64,000 nucleotides of DNA from Pseudomonas sp. R5-89-07 (lineage in GTDB: Bacteria; Pseudomonadota; Gammaproteobacteria; Pseudomonadales; Pseudomonadaceae), in contig NZ_CP027727.1 in NCBI RefSeq assembly GCF_003851685.1, positions 3,410,001 to 3,474,000 on the forward strand, read 5' to 3'. Shown here one piece after another: positions 20,198 through 28,056 of this stretch. The notes beneath the pieces are model-generated. The model was not told where the DNA came from, searched no databases, and worked only from the letters and a program-made list of their open reading frames with translations. A program made the position numbers and the translations under genes. Every line of letters begins with the position of its first letter. The first letter of the stretch is position 1.

Positions 20198-20310
20198 CAC
20201 TGTGGCAGGGGGCAAGCCTCTTTCCCACATTGAATCGAGCACACCTTGTAAAACTCGGCACTTGCCCCTAGCTTATGCGCCCCCCGCCCAGCGCTTTAAG
20301 GCCCTGCCCC

Positions 20311-22452
20311 ATGGTTTTGCGTTTTCGTCCCGTCGTCACTTCACGTTTCGCCCTCGGCCTGTTACTCAGTGGCGGCATCGGCAACAGCCTGGCGGCGCAG
20401 ATCGAACTGCCGACGGTCAACGTCCAGGGCCAGGACGAGTCGGGCTATCGCACCGAAACCGCTTCGGTCGGTGGCTTCGATGAAGCGCCCCTGCTCGATA
20501 CGCCCGCCTCGATCAGCGTGATCAACGCCGCGCTGATCAAGGACCAGCAGGCACGCCTGCTCAGTGAGGTGCTGCGCAATGACGCCTCAGTCGGCGACAG
20601 CTACGCGCCCATCGGCTACTACGAAAACTTCGTGGTGCGCGGCTTCTCGCTGAATGCGGCGAGCAGCTACAAGATCAATGGGCGCACCATCACCGGCGAG
20701 CAGAACGTCGCCCTGGAAAACAAGCAACAGGTGGAAGTGCTCAAGGGCTTGGCCGGCTTGCAAAGCGGCATCTCCGAGCCCAGCGGCGTGATCAACTACG
20801 TGACCAAGCGCCCCGAGGACGTGCGCTCGGTGACGGTGTCCACCGATGATCGCGGCAGCGGTTATGTCGCCACCGATATCGGCGGCTGGTTCGGCAGTGA
20901 GCAGCAGTTTGGCCTGCGCGCCAACGTCGCCCATGAAGACCTCAATTCCTACGTAGAACACGCCAACGGTCAGCGCGATTTTGTGTCCCTGGCCTTCGAC
21001 TGGAACATCAGCCCCGACGCCGTGCTGCAACTGGACGCCGAATACCAGAACAAACAGCAGCGCTCGGTGCCGGGTTATCAATTGCTCGGCGGTTCCGAGG
21101 TACCCCACGACGCCTCGCCGAAAAAGCTGCTCGGCCATCAGACCGGCTCCAAGCAAGTGGGCATCGACTCGCTCAACCTCAACGGCAAGTTCGAATACCG
21201 CTTCAGCGAGCAGTGGAAAGGCACTGTCAGCGCGGCGCGCAGCAAGGTGGTGATCGATGATTACAGCGCGTTTGCCTGGGGTGGCGATACCAATGGCGTG
21301 GGCAATTACTTCACGCCGGAGGGCGACTACGGCATCTACGACTACCGCAGCCCCGACGACACTCGCCGTGATGATGAAGTCCAGGCCGCCATGACCGGCC
21401 TGTTCGACACTGCCGGCCTGGGCCATGAACTGACCTTTGGTACCAGCGCGTTTCGCCGGGTGATCGACAAGCGTGACTCGGTCAACGAGTACATCGGCAG
21501 CGGCAACATCCACCAGGACCCACCGAGCTTCACGCCCACCGACAAGCCGTTGAACGATAGCCATCGCAACCTCGACAGTCGCCAATACGGCGTGTTTGTC
21601 ACCGACCGCATTCGTTTCAACGAGCAGTGGCAAACGCTCCTCGGCGGGCGCGAAGTGCGTCTGGATGAAAAGGCCTACGACAAAGACGGCACCGAAGCGC
21701 GCCACACCCAACGGTATGTATTCCTGCCCCAGGCGTCGTTGATCTATAAACCGGTGGACAATGTCTCGCTGTACACCAGCTACAGCAAAGGCTTGTCCCT
21801 GGGCGGCACGGCACCGTGGTTTGCCACCAACAGCAGCGAAACCCTGGCACCCACCACCTCACGGCAAATCGAAGCCGGGGTGAAATACGACTGGCGGCGC
21901 ATCAGTTTCGCCGCCGCCGTGTTCCAGACACGCCAGGCCTATCAGTACGCGAAGCCCGAAGACGGTGGGTTCAACTACGTGCAACAGGGCCAGCAGAAAA
22001 ACACCGGGGTCGAACTGTCGGCCAACGGCTGGGCCACCGAGCGCCTGCAGATCGCCACGAGCGTGGCAGCCATTCGCGCACGGGTGACGGGCAGCGGCAC
22101 GCCGGACTACGAGGGCCACCAGGCGATCAACGTGCCCACGCTGCGCGCCAGTGCGTACGCTGATTATGCGTTGCCGTGGGTCAATGGCCTGGCGGTGCTC
22201 GGCGGCGTGCAATACAGCGCGAAAAAGTACGCCAACCGCAGCGGCAATGTGGAGGTGGGCGATTATGCGGTGGTCAATGTAGGCAGCCGCTACACCACCA
22301 AAGTCGATGGCTATGAAACGGTGTTTCGCCTGAGCGTCGACAACCTGTTCGACAAGCGCTACTGGCGCGACGCGGGCGAATACATGGGCGATGACTACCT
22401 GTTCCAGGGCGCACCGCTGACGGCGCGCCTGAGTGCATCGGTGAATTTCTAA
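20311..22452 (+). CDS. TonB-dependent siderophore receptor
   Basis: 713 aa outer-membrane receptor. A signal peptide (about 1-27, ending SLAA) is followed by a TonB-box-like region, then the plug domain (ETASVGGFDEAPLLDTPASISVI, VLKGLAGLQSGISEPSGVINYVTKRP) and a 22-strand barrel ending in LSASVNF with the expected terminal Phe. The N-terminal STN signalling domain is absent, so it is not a FecA-type transducer. ATG 20311 is preferred to 20275 because of AAGG upstream. No sigma/anti-sigma pair or siderophore genes are adjacent, so the ligand is unknown. Confidence 0.9.
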   Translation: MVLRFRPVVTSRFALGLLLSGGIGNSLAAQIELPTVNVQGQDESGYRTETASVGGFDEAPLLDTPASISVINAALIKDQQARLLSEVLRNDASVGDSYAPIGYYENFVVRGFSLNAASSYKINGRTITGEQNVALENKQQVEVLKGLAGLQSGISEPSGVINYVTKRPEDVRSVTVSTDDRGSGYVATDIGGWFGSEQQFGLRANVAHEDLNSYVEHANGQRDFVSLAFDWNISPDAVLQLDAEYQNKQQRSVPGYQLLGGSEVPHDASPKKLLGHQTGSKQVGIDSLNLNGKFEYRFSEQWKGTVSAARSKVVIDDYSAFAWGGDTNGVGNYFTPEGDYGIYDYRSPDDTRRDDEVQAAMTGLFDTAGLGHELTFGTSAFRRVIDKRDSVNEYIGSGNIHQDPPSFTPTDKPLNDSHRNLDSRQYGVFVTDRIRFNEQWQTLLGGREVRLDEKAYDKDGTEARHTQRYVFLPQASLIYKPVDNVSLYTSYSKGLSLGGTAPWFATNSSETLAPTTSRQIEAGVKYDWRRISFAAAVFQTRQAYQYAKPEDGGFNYVQQGQQKNTGVELSANGWATERLQIATSVAAIRARVTGSGTPDYEGHQAINVPTLRASAYADYALPWVNGLAVLGGVQYSAKKYANRSGNVEVGDYAVVNVGSRYTTKVDGYETVFRLSVDNLFDKRYWRDAGEYMGDDYLFQGAPLTARLSASVNF

Positions 22453-22455
22453 GGT

Positions 22456-22893
22456 TTACTTGGGCATCTTGCGAAAGCCCACCGCCAGGCGGTTCCAACT
22501 GTTGATGGTGGAGATCGCCACGCTCAGGTCGACCTGTTCCTGTGGGCTGAATTCGGCGGCCAGGGCGTTGAAGTCCTCGTCCGGGGCGTGGGTCTGGCTG
22601 AGCAGGGTCAGGCTTTCGGCCCAGGCCAGGGCAGCGCGTTCACGTGGGGTGAAGAACGGCGTTTCACGCCAGGCCGATACGGTGTAAAGGCGGCGCTCGG
22701 TTTCACCGCCCTTGCGCGCGTCGGCGGTGTGCATGTCGAGGCAGAATGCGCAGCCGTTGATCTGCGAGACGCGCAGGCGCACCAGTTCCAGCAGCGGCAA
22801 TTCGATGGACAGCTTGCCGACCGCAGCCTCCAGGGCAAGCATGGCCTTCATGGCGTCCGGGGAAGCGGTGTAGAAATCGGTACGGGTTTGCAT
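22456..22893 (-). CDS. Carboxymuconolactone decarboxylase/AhpD-family protein
   Basis: 145 aa with the AhpD-type redox motif INGCAFCLDMHTADARK (CxxC followed by H) and the RERAALAWAESLT helix. Such proteins act as alkylhydroperoxidases or related thiol-based antioxidants. The start follows GGAG by 7 nt. It is convergent with the TonB receptor, with only 3 nt between stops. It is downstream of the MscS-like gene on the same strand. Confidence 0.87.
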   Translation of the reverse strand: MQTRTDFYTASPDAMKAMLALEAAVGKLSIELPLLELVRLRVSQINGCAFCLDMHTADARKGGETERRLYTVSAWRETPFFTPRERAALAWAESLTLLSQTHAPDEDFNALAAEFSPQEQVDLSVAISTINSWNRLAVGFRKMPK

Positions 22894-22986
22894 GGTGATA
22901 CTCCAGAACGGTGGGATGGGTGAGCAGATTAGTCACCGGGGCGTTCTGGAGAAATAGCCAATCCGGGCGAAGAACAGGTGACCAAT

Positions 22987-24432
22987 CTACAGGCCGCGGT
23001 TCCTCAACCACTGCAGGAAACCTTTCTTCACCGGCACCACCGGCGCATCCTCGGTCAGCGCCTGGGCGGCGTGCACGCGGAAGTCCAGCAGCGCCTTCAT
23101 GGCTTCGCCGATGTCGTGCCGCGCATCCAGGCACGGCTTGAGGTATTCGTTTTCGATGCGGTACAGCGTGCAGTAGGTCTTGGCTGTGAAGTCCGCCAGG
23201 GTGGCCTGTTCGGTCAGGATGCCGGACTCGCCAATCACCTCCCCCGGCCCCATGCGCCCGGCCTCGAACGTGTGGCCGCCCTTGACCAGCATCACCGAGA
23301 CCACCCCGGATTCGATGATGAACAGGTGATCGCTGACCTCCCCCGCCGGCAGGATCATGTCGCCGGCGCGGTAGGTGTGCAGGCTCATGTTCTGGCTGAA
23401 GGTGTCTTTTTCTTCCTGGCGCAGGGTAGAAAAGATCGACGACCGTTCAAGCAATGCCCGTGCGCCGGAGACCGTGGCGGGTGTACCGCCTTCGGTGGCG
23501 GACAACAGGCCCACGCCCGCCGCCTGCAAGTGGCGGAATGCCAGATCGTAAAGCTGGTTGCGTACGTCGCGCTTGAGGCTCATGGCCGGCACGAAGCCGC
23601 TGATTTCATATTCCACGCCGCCACTGGTCGAAGCCTTGAACGCCACGCTGGGCGCCGGTTTGGCCAACAGCGCGCGGCAGCCCTGCATCGCACGCTCAAG
23701 GGCTTCGATCACCGTCTGCGGGCGTGCATGGGGGCTCACTTGCAGGCTGACCGCCAGGCCGAACATGTCCGCCGGGCGCGAGAAATTGATGATCTTGGCC
23801 TTGGCCGCCAGGGAATTGGGGATGACCGCCAGGCTGCCCTGGGAGGTCTGCAGCCGCGTGGCGCGCCAGTCGATATCGGTGACACGGCCTTCGGTGCCGT
23901 CGATGGAGATCCAGTCGTCGATCTGGTAGGGCTTGGTGGTGTTGAGGACAATCCCGGAAAACACGTCGCTCAGGGTGCTTTGCAAGGCCAGGCCGACGAT
24001 GATCGCCACCGCGCCGGAAGTGGCGAGCACGCCCTTGACCGGCAGGTCGAGTACGTAGGCCATGGCAGCGATGATCGCGATCAGGAAAATCACCGCGCCC
24101 ATCAGGTCCTGCAACAGCCGCCCGGTGTGGCCGACCCGCTGCATCATCACCGCGCCGAGCAGAACCGTGAGGGTGCGCGCCGCGAACAGCCACCAGCCGA
24201 TCTGCAACGCGGTTGCCGCCAGGTGCAGCGTGGTGTCATCGGCGTAAGGCGCCGCTTGCATGGGGTTCATGCCGTCGTTGAACAGCACCGCACTGAAGAC
24301 CGCAAAGATCACCAGCCGCGCCGCGAGCTTCCAGTTGGCAAGCGTGGGCGAGATAAGGCGCCACACGGCGATGTCGATAAGGATCAGCGCCAGGGCGCAC
24401 AACATCGGGTGATCAACAATAAATGAGGGCAT
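22987..24432 (-). CDS. MscS-family channel with C-terminal cyclic-nucleotide-binding domain
   Basis: 481 aa. About four or five membrane helices (1-165) lead into the MscS pore helix and beta domain (GLALQSTLSDVFSGIVL, IDDWISIDGTEGRVTDIDWRA). The cytoplasmic vestibule follows, then a cNMP-binding fold (about 340-455; MILPAGEVSDHLFIIESGVVSV, GEVIGESGILTEQ). This is the bacterial cyclic-nucleotide-gated (bCNG) branch of MscS, generally insensitive to tension. ATG 24432 is the start; the frame runs further up only through REP sequence. What ligand it binds is unknown. Confidence 0.9.
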   Translation of the reverse strand: MPSFIVDHPMLCALALILIDIAVWRLISPTLANWKLAARLVIFAVFSAVLFNDGMNPMQAAPYADDTTLHLAATALQIGWWLFAARTLTVLLGAVMMQRVGHTGRLLQDLMGAVIFLIAIIAAMAYVLDLPVKGVLATSGAVAIIVGLALQSTLSDVFSGIVLNTTKPYQIDDWISIDGTEGRVTDIDWRATRLQTSQGSLAVIPNSLAAKAKIINFSRPADMFGLAVSLQVSPHARPQTVIEALERAMQGCRALLAKPAPSVAFKASTSGGVEYEISGFVPAMSLKRDVRNQLYDLAFRHLQAAGVGLLSATEGGTPATVSGARALLERSSIFSTLRQEEKDTFSQNMSLHTYRAGDMILPAGEVSDHLFIIESGVVSVMLVKGGHTFEAGRMGPGEVIGESGILTEQATLADFTAKTYCTLYRIENEYLKPCLDARHDIGEAMKALLDFRVHAAQALTEDAPVVPVKKGFLQWLRNRGL

Positions 24433-24502
24433 CCAGGCGACTCCAGGGCGAATGCGCAGAAGATCGCATGAAATGGCGATGGCGGGTATAGCGCAGAAAA
24501 AA

Positions 24503-24649
24503 ATGTGGGAGGGGGCTTGCCCTGACACCAGTCAGTCAAGCCGAACACCGTGCCTGTGGCGAGGGAGCTTGCTCCCGCTGGACTGCGCAGCAGGCCCATG
24601 GTTTGGGGCCGCTTCGCGGCCCAGCGGGAGCAAGCTCCCTCGCCACAGG
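24503..24649. repeat. Composite REP: one main-type arm plus a complete second-type REPIN
   Basis: At 24503-24522 there is a single arm TGTGGGAGGGGGCTTGCCC. At 24553-24649 a second-type REPIN follows, with arms CCTGTGGCGAGGGAGCTTGC and GCAAGCTCCCTCGCCACAGG around a GC-rich hairpin loop (GGGCCGCTTCGCGGCCC). The flank TGCTTCTCGCTGCTGCTTC also occurs near the composite at 47.1 kb. It lies between the pirin stop and the MscS start. Confidence 0.85.
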
Positions 24650-24701
24650 TTGCTTCTCGCTGCTGCTTCCCCTCCCAGGGAGGGCTATAAACACGCTGGG
24701 A

Positions 24702-25568
24702 TCAACCCTGCATCCGGCCGAACTTGCCCGACTGGAAGTCGGCGAACGCCTGGTGGATTTCCTGCTCGGTGTTCATCACGAACGGGCCGTGGCCGACGAT
24801 GGGCTCGTTGATCGGCTCGCCGCTGAGCAACAGCACCTTGGCGTCGTCATTGGACTCCAGGCTGATCCGGTCACCGTCACGCTCGAACAACGCCAACTGC
24901 CCCTGGCGCGCAACTTCCTCACGATTGACCAGCACGGTTCCGCTGAGGATCACCAGCGCGGTGTTACGCCCCGCGTGCAAGTCCAGCGTCACGGCCTTGC
25001 CGGCATTGAGGCGCAAATCCCACACATCAATCGGCGTGAAAGTGCGCGCCGGGCCTTGCGTACCGGCGAATTCACCGGCGATCAAGCGCAGGTGCCCCGC
25101 ATCGTCCGCCAGCGGCAGCACCGGAATGTCGCCATCGACGAGGGTCTGGTAACCGGGGTCTGTCATTTTGTCCTTGGCGGGCAAGTTGACCCACAGCTGC
25201 ACCATCTCCATCGTCCCGCCTGTGCGGGCAAAGTCTTGGGAGTGGAACTCTTCATGGAGAATGCCTTTGGCCGCCGTCATCCATTGCACATCGCCCGGGC
25301 CGATTTTGCCGCCGGCACCAGTGGAGTCGCGGTGCTCGACTTCGCCGTCATAGACGATGGTCACCGTTTCAAAGCCGCGATGCGGGTGCTGGCCGACGCC
25401 GCGACGGGTGTCGGTAGGCGTGAATTCGACCGGGCCGCCGTGGTCCAGCAACAGGAATGGGCTGATGTGTTTGCCCATTGTGTCGTAGGAAAACAGCGTG
25501 CGCACCGGAAAGCCATCGCCAACCCAATGGGTGCGCGGGCTGGTGTAGATACCAATCAGTTTTTTCAT
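24702..25568 (-). CDS. Pirin-family bicupin protein
   Basis: 288 aa. The N-terminal cupin has the pirin metal ligands in VGQHPHRGFETVTIVYDGEVEHRDS and the EEFHSQDF glutamate/histidine group. The C-terminal cupin has GRNTALVILSGTVLVN. Pirins bind Fe and include quercetin-2,3-dioxygenase-like and redox-regulatory members. ATG 25568 with GGAGG upstream. It stands alone between the MscS and MFS genes. Confidence 0.9.
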   Translation of the reverse strand: MKKLIGIYTSPRTHWVGDGFPVRTLFSYDTMGKHISPFLLLDHGGPVEFTPTDTRRGVGQHPHRGFETVTIVYDGEVEHRDSTGAGGKIGPGDVQWMTAAKGILHEEFHSQDFARTGGTMEMVQLWVNLPAKDKMTDPGYQTLVDGDIPVLPLADDAGHLRLIAGEFAGTQGPARTFTPIDVWDLRLNAGKAVTLDLHAGRNTALVILSGTVLVNREEVARQGQLALFERDGDRISLESNDDAKVLLLSGEPINEPIVGHGPFVMNTEQEIHQAFADFQSGKFGRMQG

Positions 25569-25644
25569 GGTGTACCTCCAAAGTGCATACACCATAAGCC
25601 CCCTGCCCTTAGCGCACTAGCCGGCGAAAGCGGCGCGGATCGTT

Positions 25645-26850
25645 CTATGTATAGGACAATACCTTGGTCGCGCGCTGACGCAACAGGTGAAACGCGACGA
25701 AGGCCGTGACGGCAAAGGCAGCCTGGATGACGATCATCGGCGTCGCGCTGCCATCACGCAGATGGCTCAACAGCACGCCGCTGCAAGTGGCCCCGAACAT
25801 CTGCGCAAACCCCATCAATCCCGCCGCCAGCCCTGCACGGTGGGCGTTGGGCATGACTCCGCCTGTGACCGTACCGGGCAGCACCAGCCCGCCGCCAAGC
25901 GTGGCCAGGGCGATGGGCAGGTCCAGGCCCACCACTGAGAGCCCGAACAGCATATAAATCAACAGTGCCAACACGCCGCCGGCCGCCACCAACGTCACGC
26001 CCATCGTCACAATCCGCTGCGGCCCCAGGCGTAGGATATTGCGTCGGGTATAGGTGGAACCGAGGATCAGCATCGACACGATCAGGCCGAAGTTGATGCC
26101 GTATTCCAGGCTGCTCAAACCCAGCAGATTGATAAACACCGCCGACGAACCGGCAATGACCGCAAACATCGCGCCGTAGGTACAGGCCAGCGCCACAGCG
26201 TAGGCGCGATACTGGCGGCCCTTGAGCAAATCCAGGTATTGCCCGCCGAGGGTGCGCCAGTGCGCGGCCTTCGGGTCGAGATGAAGGTTGCTCTCGCGAA
26301 AGAACAGCACCGCAAGCACTAACACCACGCTGCCAATGCCCCCTGCGAGTACGATGGGCGCGTGCCAACCGAACAGTTTGATCAGCAAGCCGCCCGCCAT
26401 CGGCGCCACCACGATGGCATAAAGCATGCCGATCATGGTCAGCGCCAGGGCCGGTCCCGCCTCGGTTTTCCACACATCACGCACCACCGTGCGCGCCAGC
26501 ACCAACGCAGCGCACGCTCCCAGGCCTTGCAGCACGCGGGCGGCGATAAATTGCTGGATGTCGGTGACCAGCAGCATCGACAGCGTCGCCAGCACATACA
26601 ACGTGAGGCCGGCGAGCAATACCGGGCGGCGGCCGATACGGTCCGACAACGGCCCGAACAGCAACTGGCCCAGGCCGAACGCGGCAACGAACGCGGACAG
26701 TGCCATCAGCGCCGAACCTTGCGGCGCCAGCAGCGCCTGCTCGATGGCGCCCAGGCCTGGGATGATCAATTGCGTGGAGACTTCACCCAGCGCGGTCAGG
26801 GCAACCAGCAGGAACAACAAGCGGCGCGAAGGTGTGGGGGCGTTTGCCAT
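25645..26850 (-). CDS. Bcr/CflA-type MFS drug efflux transporter
   Basis: 401 aa and 12 membrane helices. The DHA1 motif A is GPLSDRIGRRPVLLAG, with RVLQGLGACAALVLARTVVRDVW, the Bcr/CflA hallmark, in helices 4-5. It probably exports toxic compounds. It is divergent from an RND pump, and a palindromic operator lies in the 99-bp gap, so the two pumps may share one regulator. Confidence 0.9.
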   Translation of the reverse strand: MANAPTPSRRLLFLLVALTALGEVSTQLIIPGLGAIEQALLAPQGSALMALSAFVAAFGLGQLLFGPLSDRIGRRPVLLAGLTLYVLATLSMLLVTDIQQFIAARVLQGLGACAALVLARTVVRDVWKTEAGPALALTMIGMLYAIVVAPMAGGLLIKLFGWHAPIVLAGGIGSVVLVLAVLFFRESNLHLDPKAAHWRTLGGQYLDLLKGRQYRAYAVALACTYGAMFAVIAGSSAVFINLLGLSSLEYGINFGLIVSMLILGSTYTRRNILRLGPQRIVTMGVTLVAAGGVLALLIYMLFGLSVVGLDLPIALATLGGGLVLPGTVTGGVMPNAHRAGLAAGLMGFAQMFGATCSGVLLSHLRDGSATPMIVIQAAFAVTAFVAFHLLRQRATKVLSYT

Positions 26851-26887
26851 GGGAAATATCCGGGGGCTGGATTTATTTATATTTCGA

Positions 26888-26924
26888 CCATAATATGGCT
26901 AAAAAATTATGTCCATAATTTTTT
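26888..26924. promoter_or_regulatory. Two operator-like palindromes between divergent MFS and RND pump genes
   Basis: Site one is CCATAATATGG at 26888-26898. Site two, 26901-26924, has 11-nt arms AAAAAATTATG and CATAATTTTTT around TC. The two share the CCATAAT core and lie back to back in an AT-rich gap between the starts at 26850 and 26950. This is the pattern of a TetR- or MarR-type operator, but no regulator gene adjoins. Confidence 0.6.
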
Positions 26925-26949
26925 CCCCTTGGTCACCCTGGAGTTCGTC

Positions 26950-28056
26950 ATGCCCCCTCTCCACCTGCGCCTTCTCACGCCCCTGGCTTTATTGGCGGTC
27001 CTCAGTGGCTGCAACAGTCAGGCCGACAGCGCTGCTCAAGTTTCCCCGCCGCGCCCGGTGCTGGCCGCCAAGGTCGAGGCTGGCGGCACCCAGCAAAGCG
27101 CCTACACCGGCGTGGTTGCCGCCCGCACCGAAAGCAACCTGGGCTTTCGGGTCAGTGGCAAGGTGATCGAACGCAAGGTCGATCCCGGCCAGCACGTGTC
27201 CCGTGGCGACACGCTGCTGGTGCTGGACATCGGCGATTTCGAACTGGCGTTGCGCTCGGCGAAAAACCGTGTGAACGCTGCCCAGGCGCAGTTGCGCCAA
27301 CGTCGCGATGACGAAAACCGCTACCAGCGCCTGGCCAGCACCGGCGCGGTGTCACGGCAGATCTTCGACCAGTCGGCGACCAACCTGCGGGTTGCCGAAG
27401 CCGAACTGGCCGCGGCGCAATCGGACGCCAGCCAGATCGAAAACCGCCGCACCTATTCCGTGCTCAAGGCTGATGGCGACGGCATCATCACCGACGTGCT
27501 GGCGGATCGCGGCCAGGTAGTGACCGAAGGGCAGATCGTTGCACGCCTGGCCCATGACGGCGCCCGCGAAGCCATCGTCAACCTGCCGGAACAGCAGCGC
27601 GCCCAGGCCACGCAAAGCGCCCTGGCCTTCGCCTTCGGCGCCCCGGAGCAGGCGGTCACCGCCACCCTGCGTGAACTCTCCGCCAGCGCCGATCCCACCA
27701 CCCGCACCTACCGCGCACGCTATGTACTGCACGGCCCGGCCCAGCGTTTCGCTCTCGGCTCGACCATCACCGTGCGCCTGCAGGGTAACGGCCAGGCCCA
27801 GCAAACCCGCGTGCCCATCGGTGCGTTGCAGGACGCGGGGCAAGGCACCGGCGTCTGGTTGATCGGCGAAGACAACACCGTCAGCTTCGCCCCGGTGAAC
27901 GTCGCCAGTCTCGGCCAGGAAGAGGCCCTGCTCGACAGCGGGGTCACACCCGGCCAAACCATCGTCGCCCTCGGCGCGCACCTGCTGCACAGCGGTGACA
28001 AGGTACGCCTGCTGCCCGCCCAGGCGCTGGCCCTCGACCGCAAACAGGACCAATGA
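26950..28056 (+). CDS. RND efflux periplasmic adaptor lipoprotein
   Basis: 368 aa. The lipoprotein signal ends in LLAVLSGC (residues ~15-22). It has the typical barrel-sandwich hybrid (GVVAARTESNLGFRVSGKVIERKVDPGQHVSRGD), a coiled-coil hairpin (about 100-165) and the beta-barrel. ATG 26950 follows CTGGAGTTCGTC. It overlaps the RND gene by ATGA. No outer-membrane channel gene is present in the operon, so a general TolC-like channel must be recruited. Confidence 0.9.
   Translation: MPPLHLRLLTPLALLAVLSGCNSQADSAAQVSPPRPVLAAKVEAGGTQQSAYTGVVAARTESNLGFRVSGKVIERKVDPGQHVSRGDTLLVLDIGDFELALRSAKNRVNAAQAQLRQRRDDENRYQRLASTGAVSRQIFDQSATNLRVAEAELAAAQSDASQIENRRTYSVLKADGDGIITDVLADRGQVVTEGQIVARLAHDGAREAIVNLPEQQRAQATQSALAFAFGAPEQAVTATLRELSASADPTTRTYRARYVLHGPAQRFALGSTITVRLQGNGQAQQTRVPIGALQDAGQGTGVWLIGEDNTVSFAPVNVASLGQEEALLDSGVTPGQTIVALGAHLLHSGDKVRLLPAQALALDRKQDQ

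Noticed and set aside
20198..20232. REP-like sequence after the AraC gene (GTGGCAGGGGGCAAGCC)
   Set aside because: Only a degenerate fragment of the arms; not counted as a REPIN.
20198..20310. Fur box upstream of the TonB receptor
   Set aside because: No stretch close to the 19-bp Fur consensus could be found by eye.
24433..24528. N-terminal extension of the MscS-like protein
   Set aside because: The added codons come partly from the REP arm; ATG 24432 has GGAG upstream.
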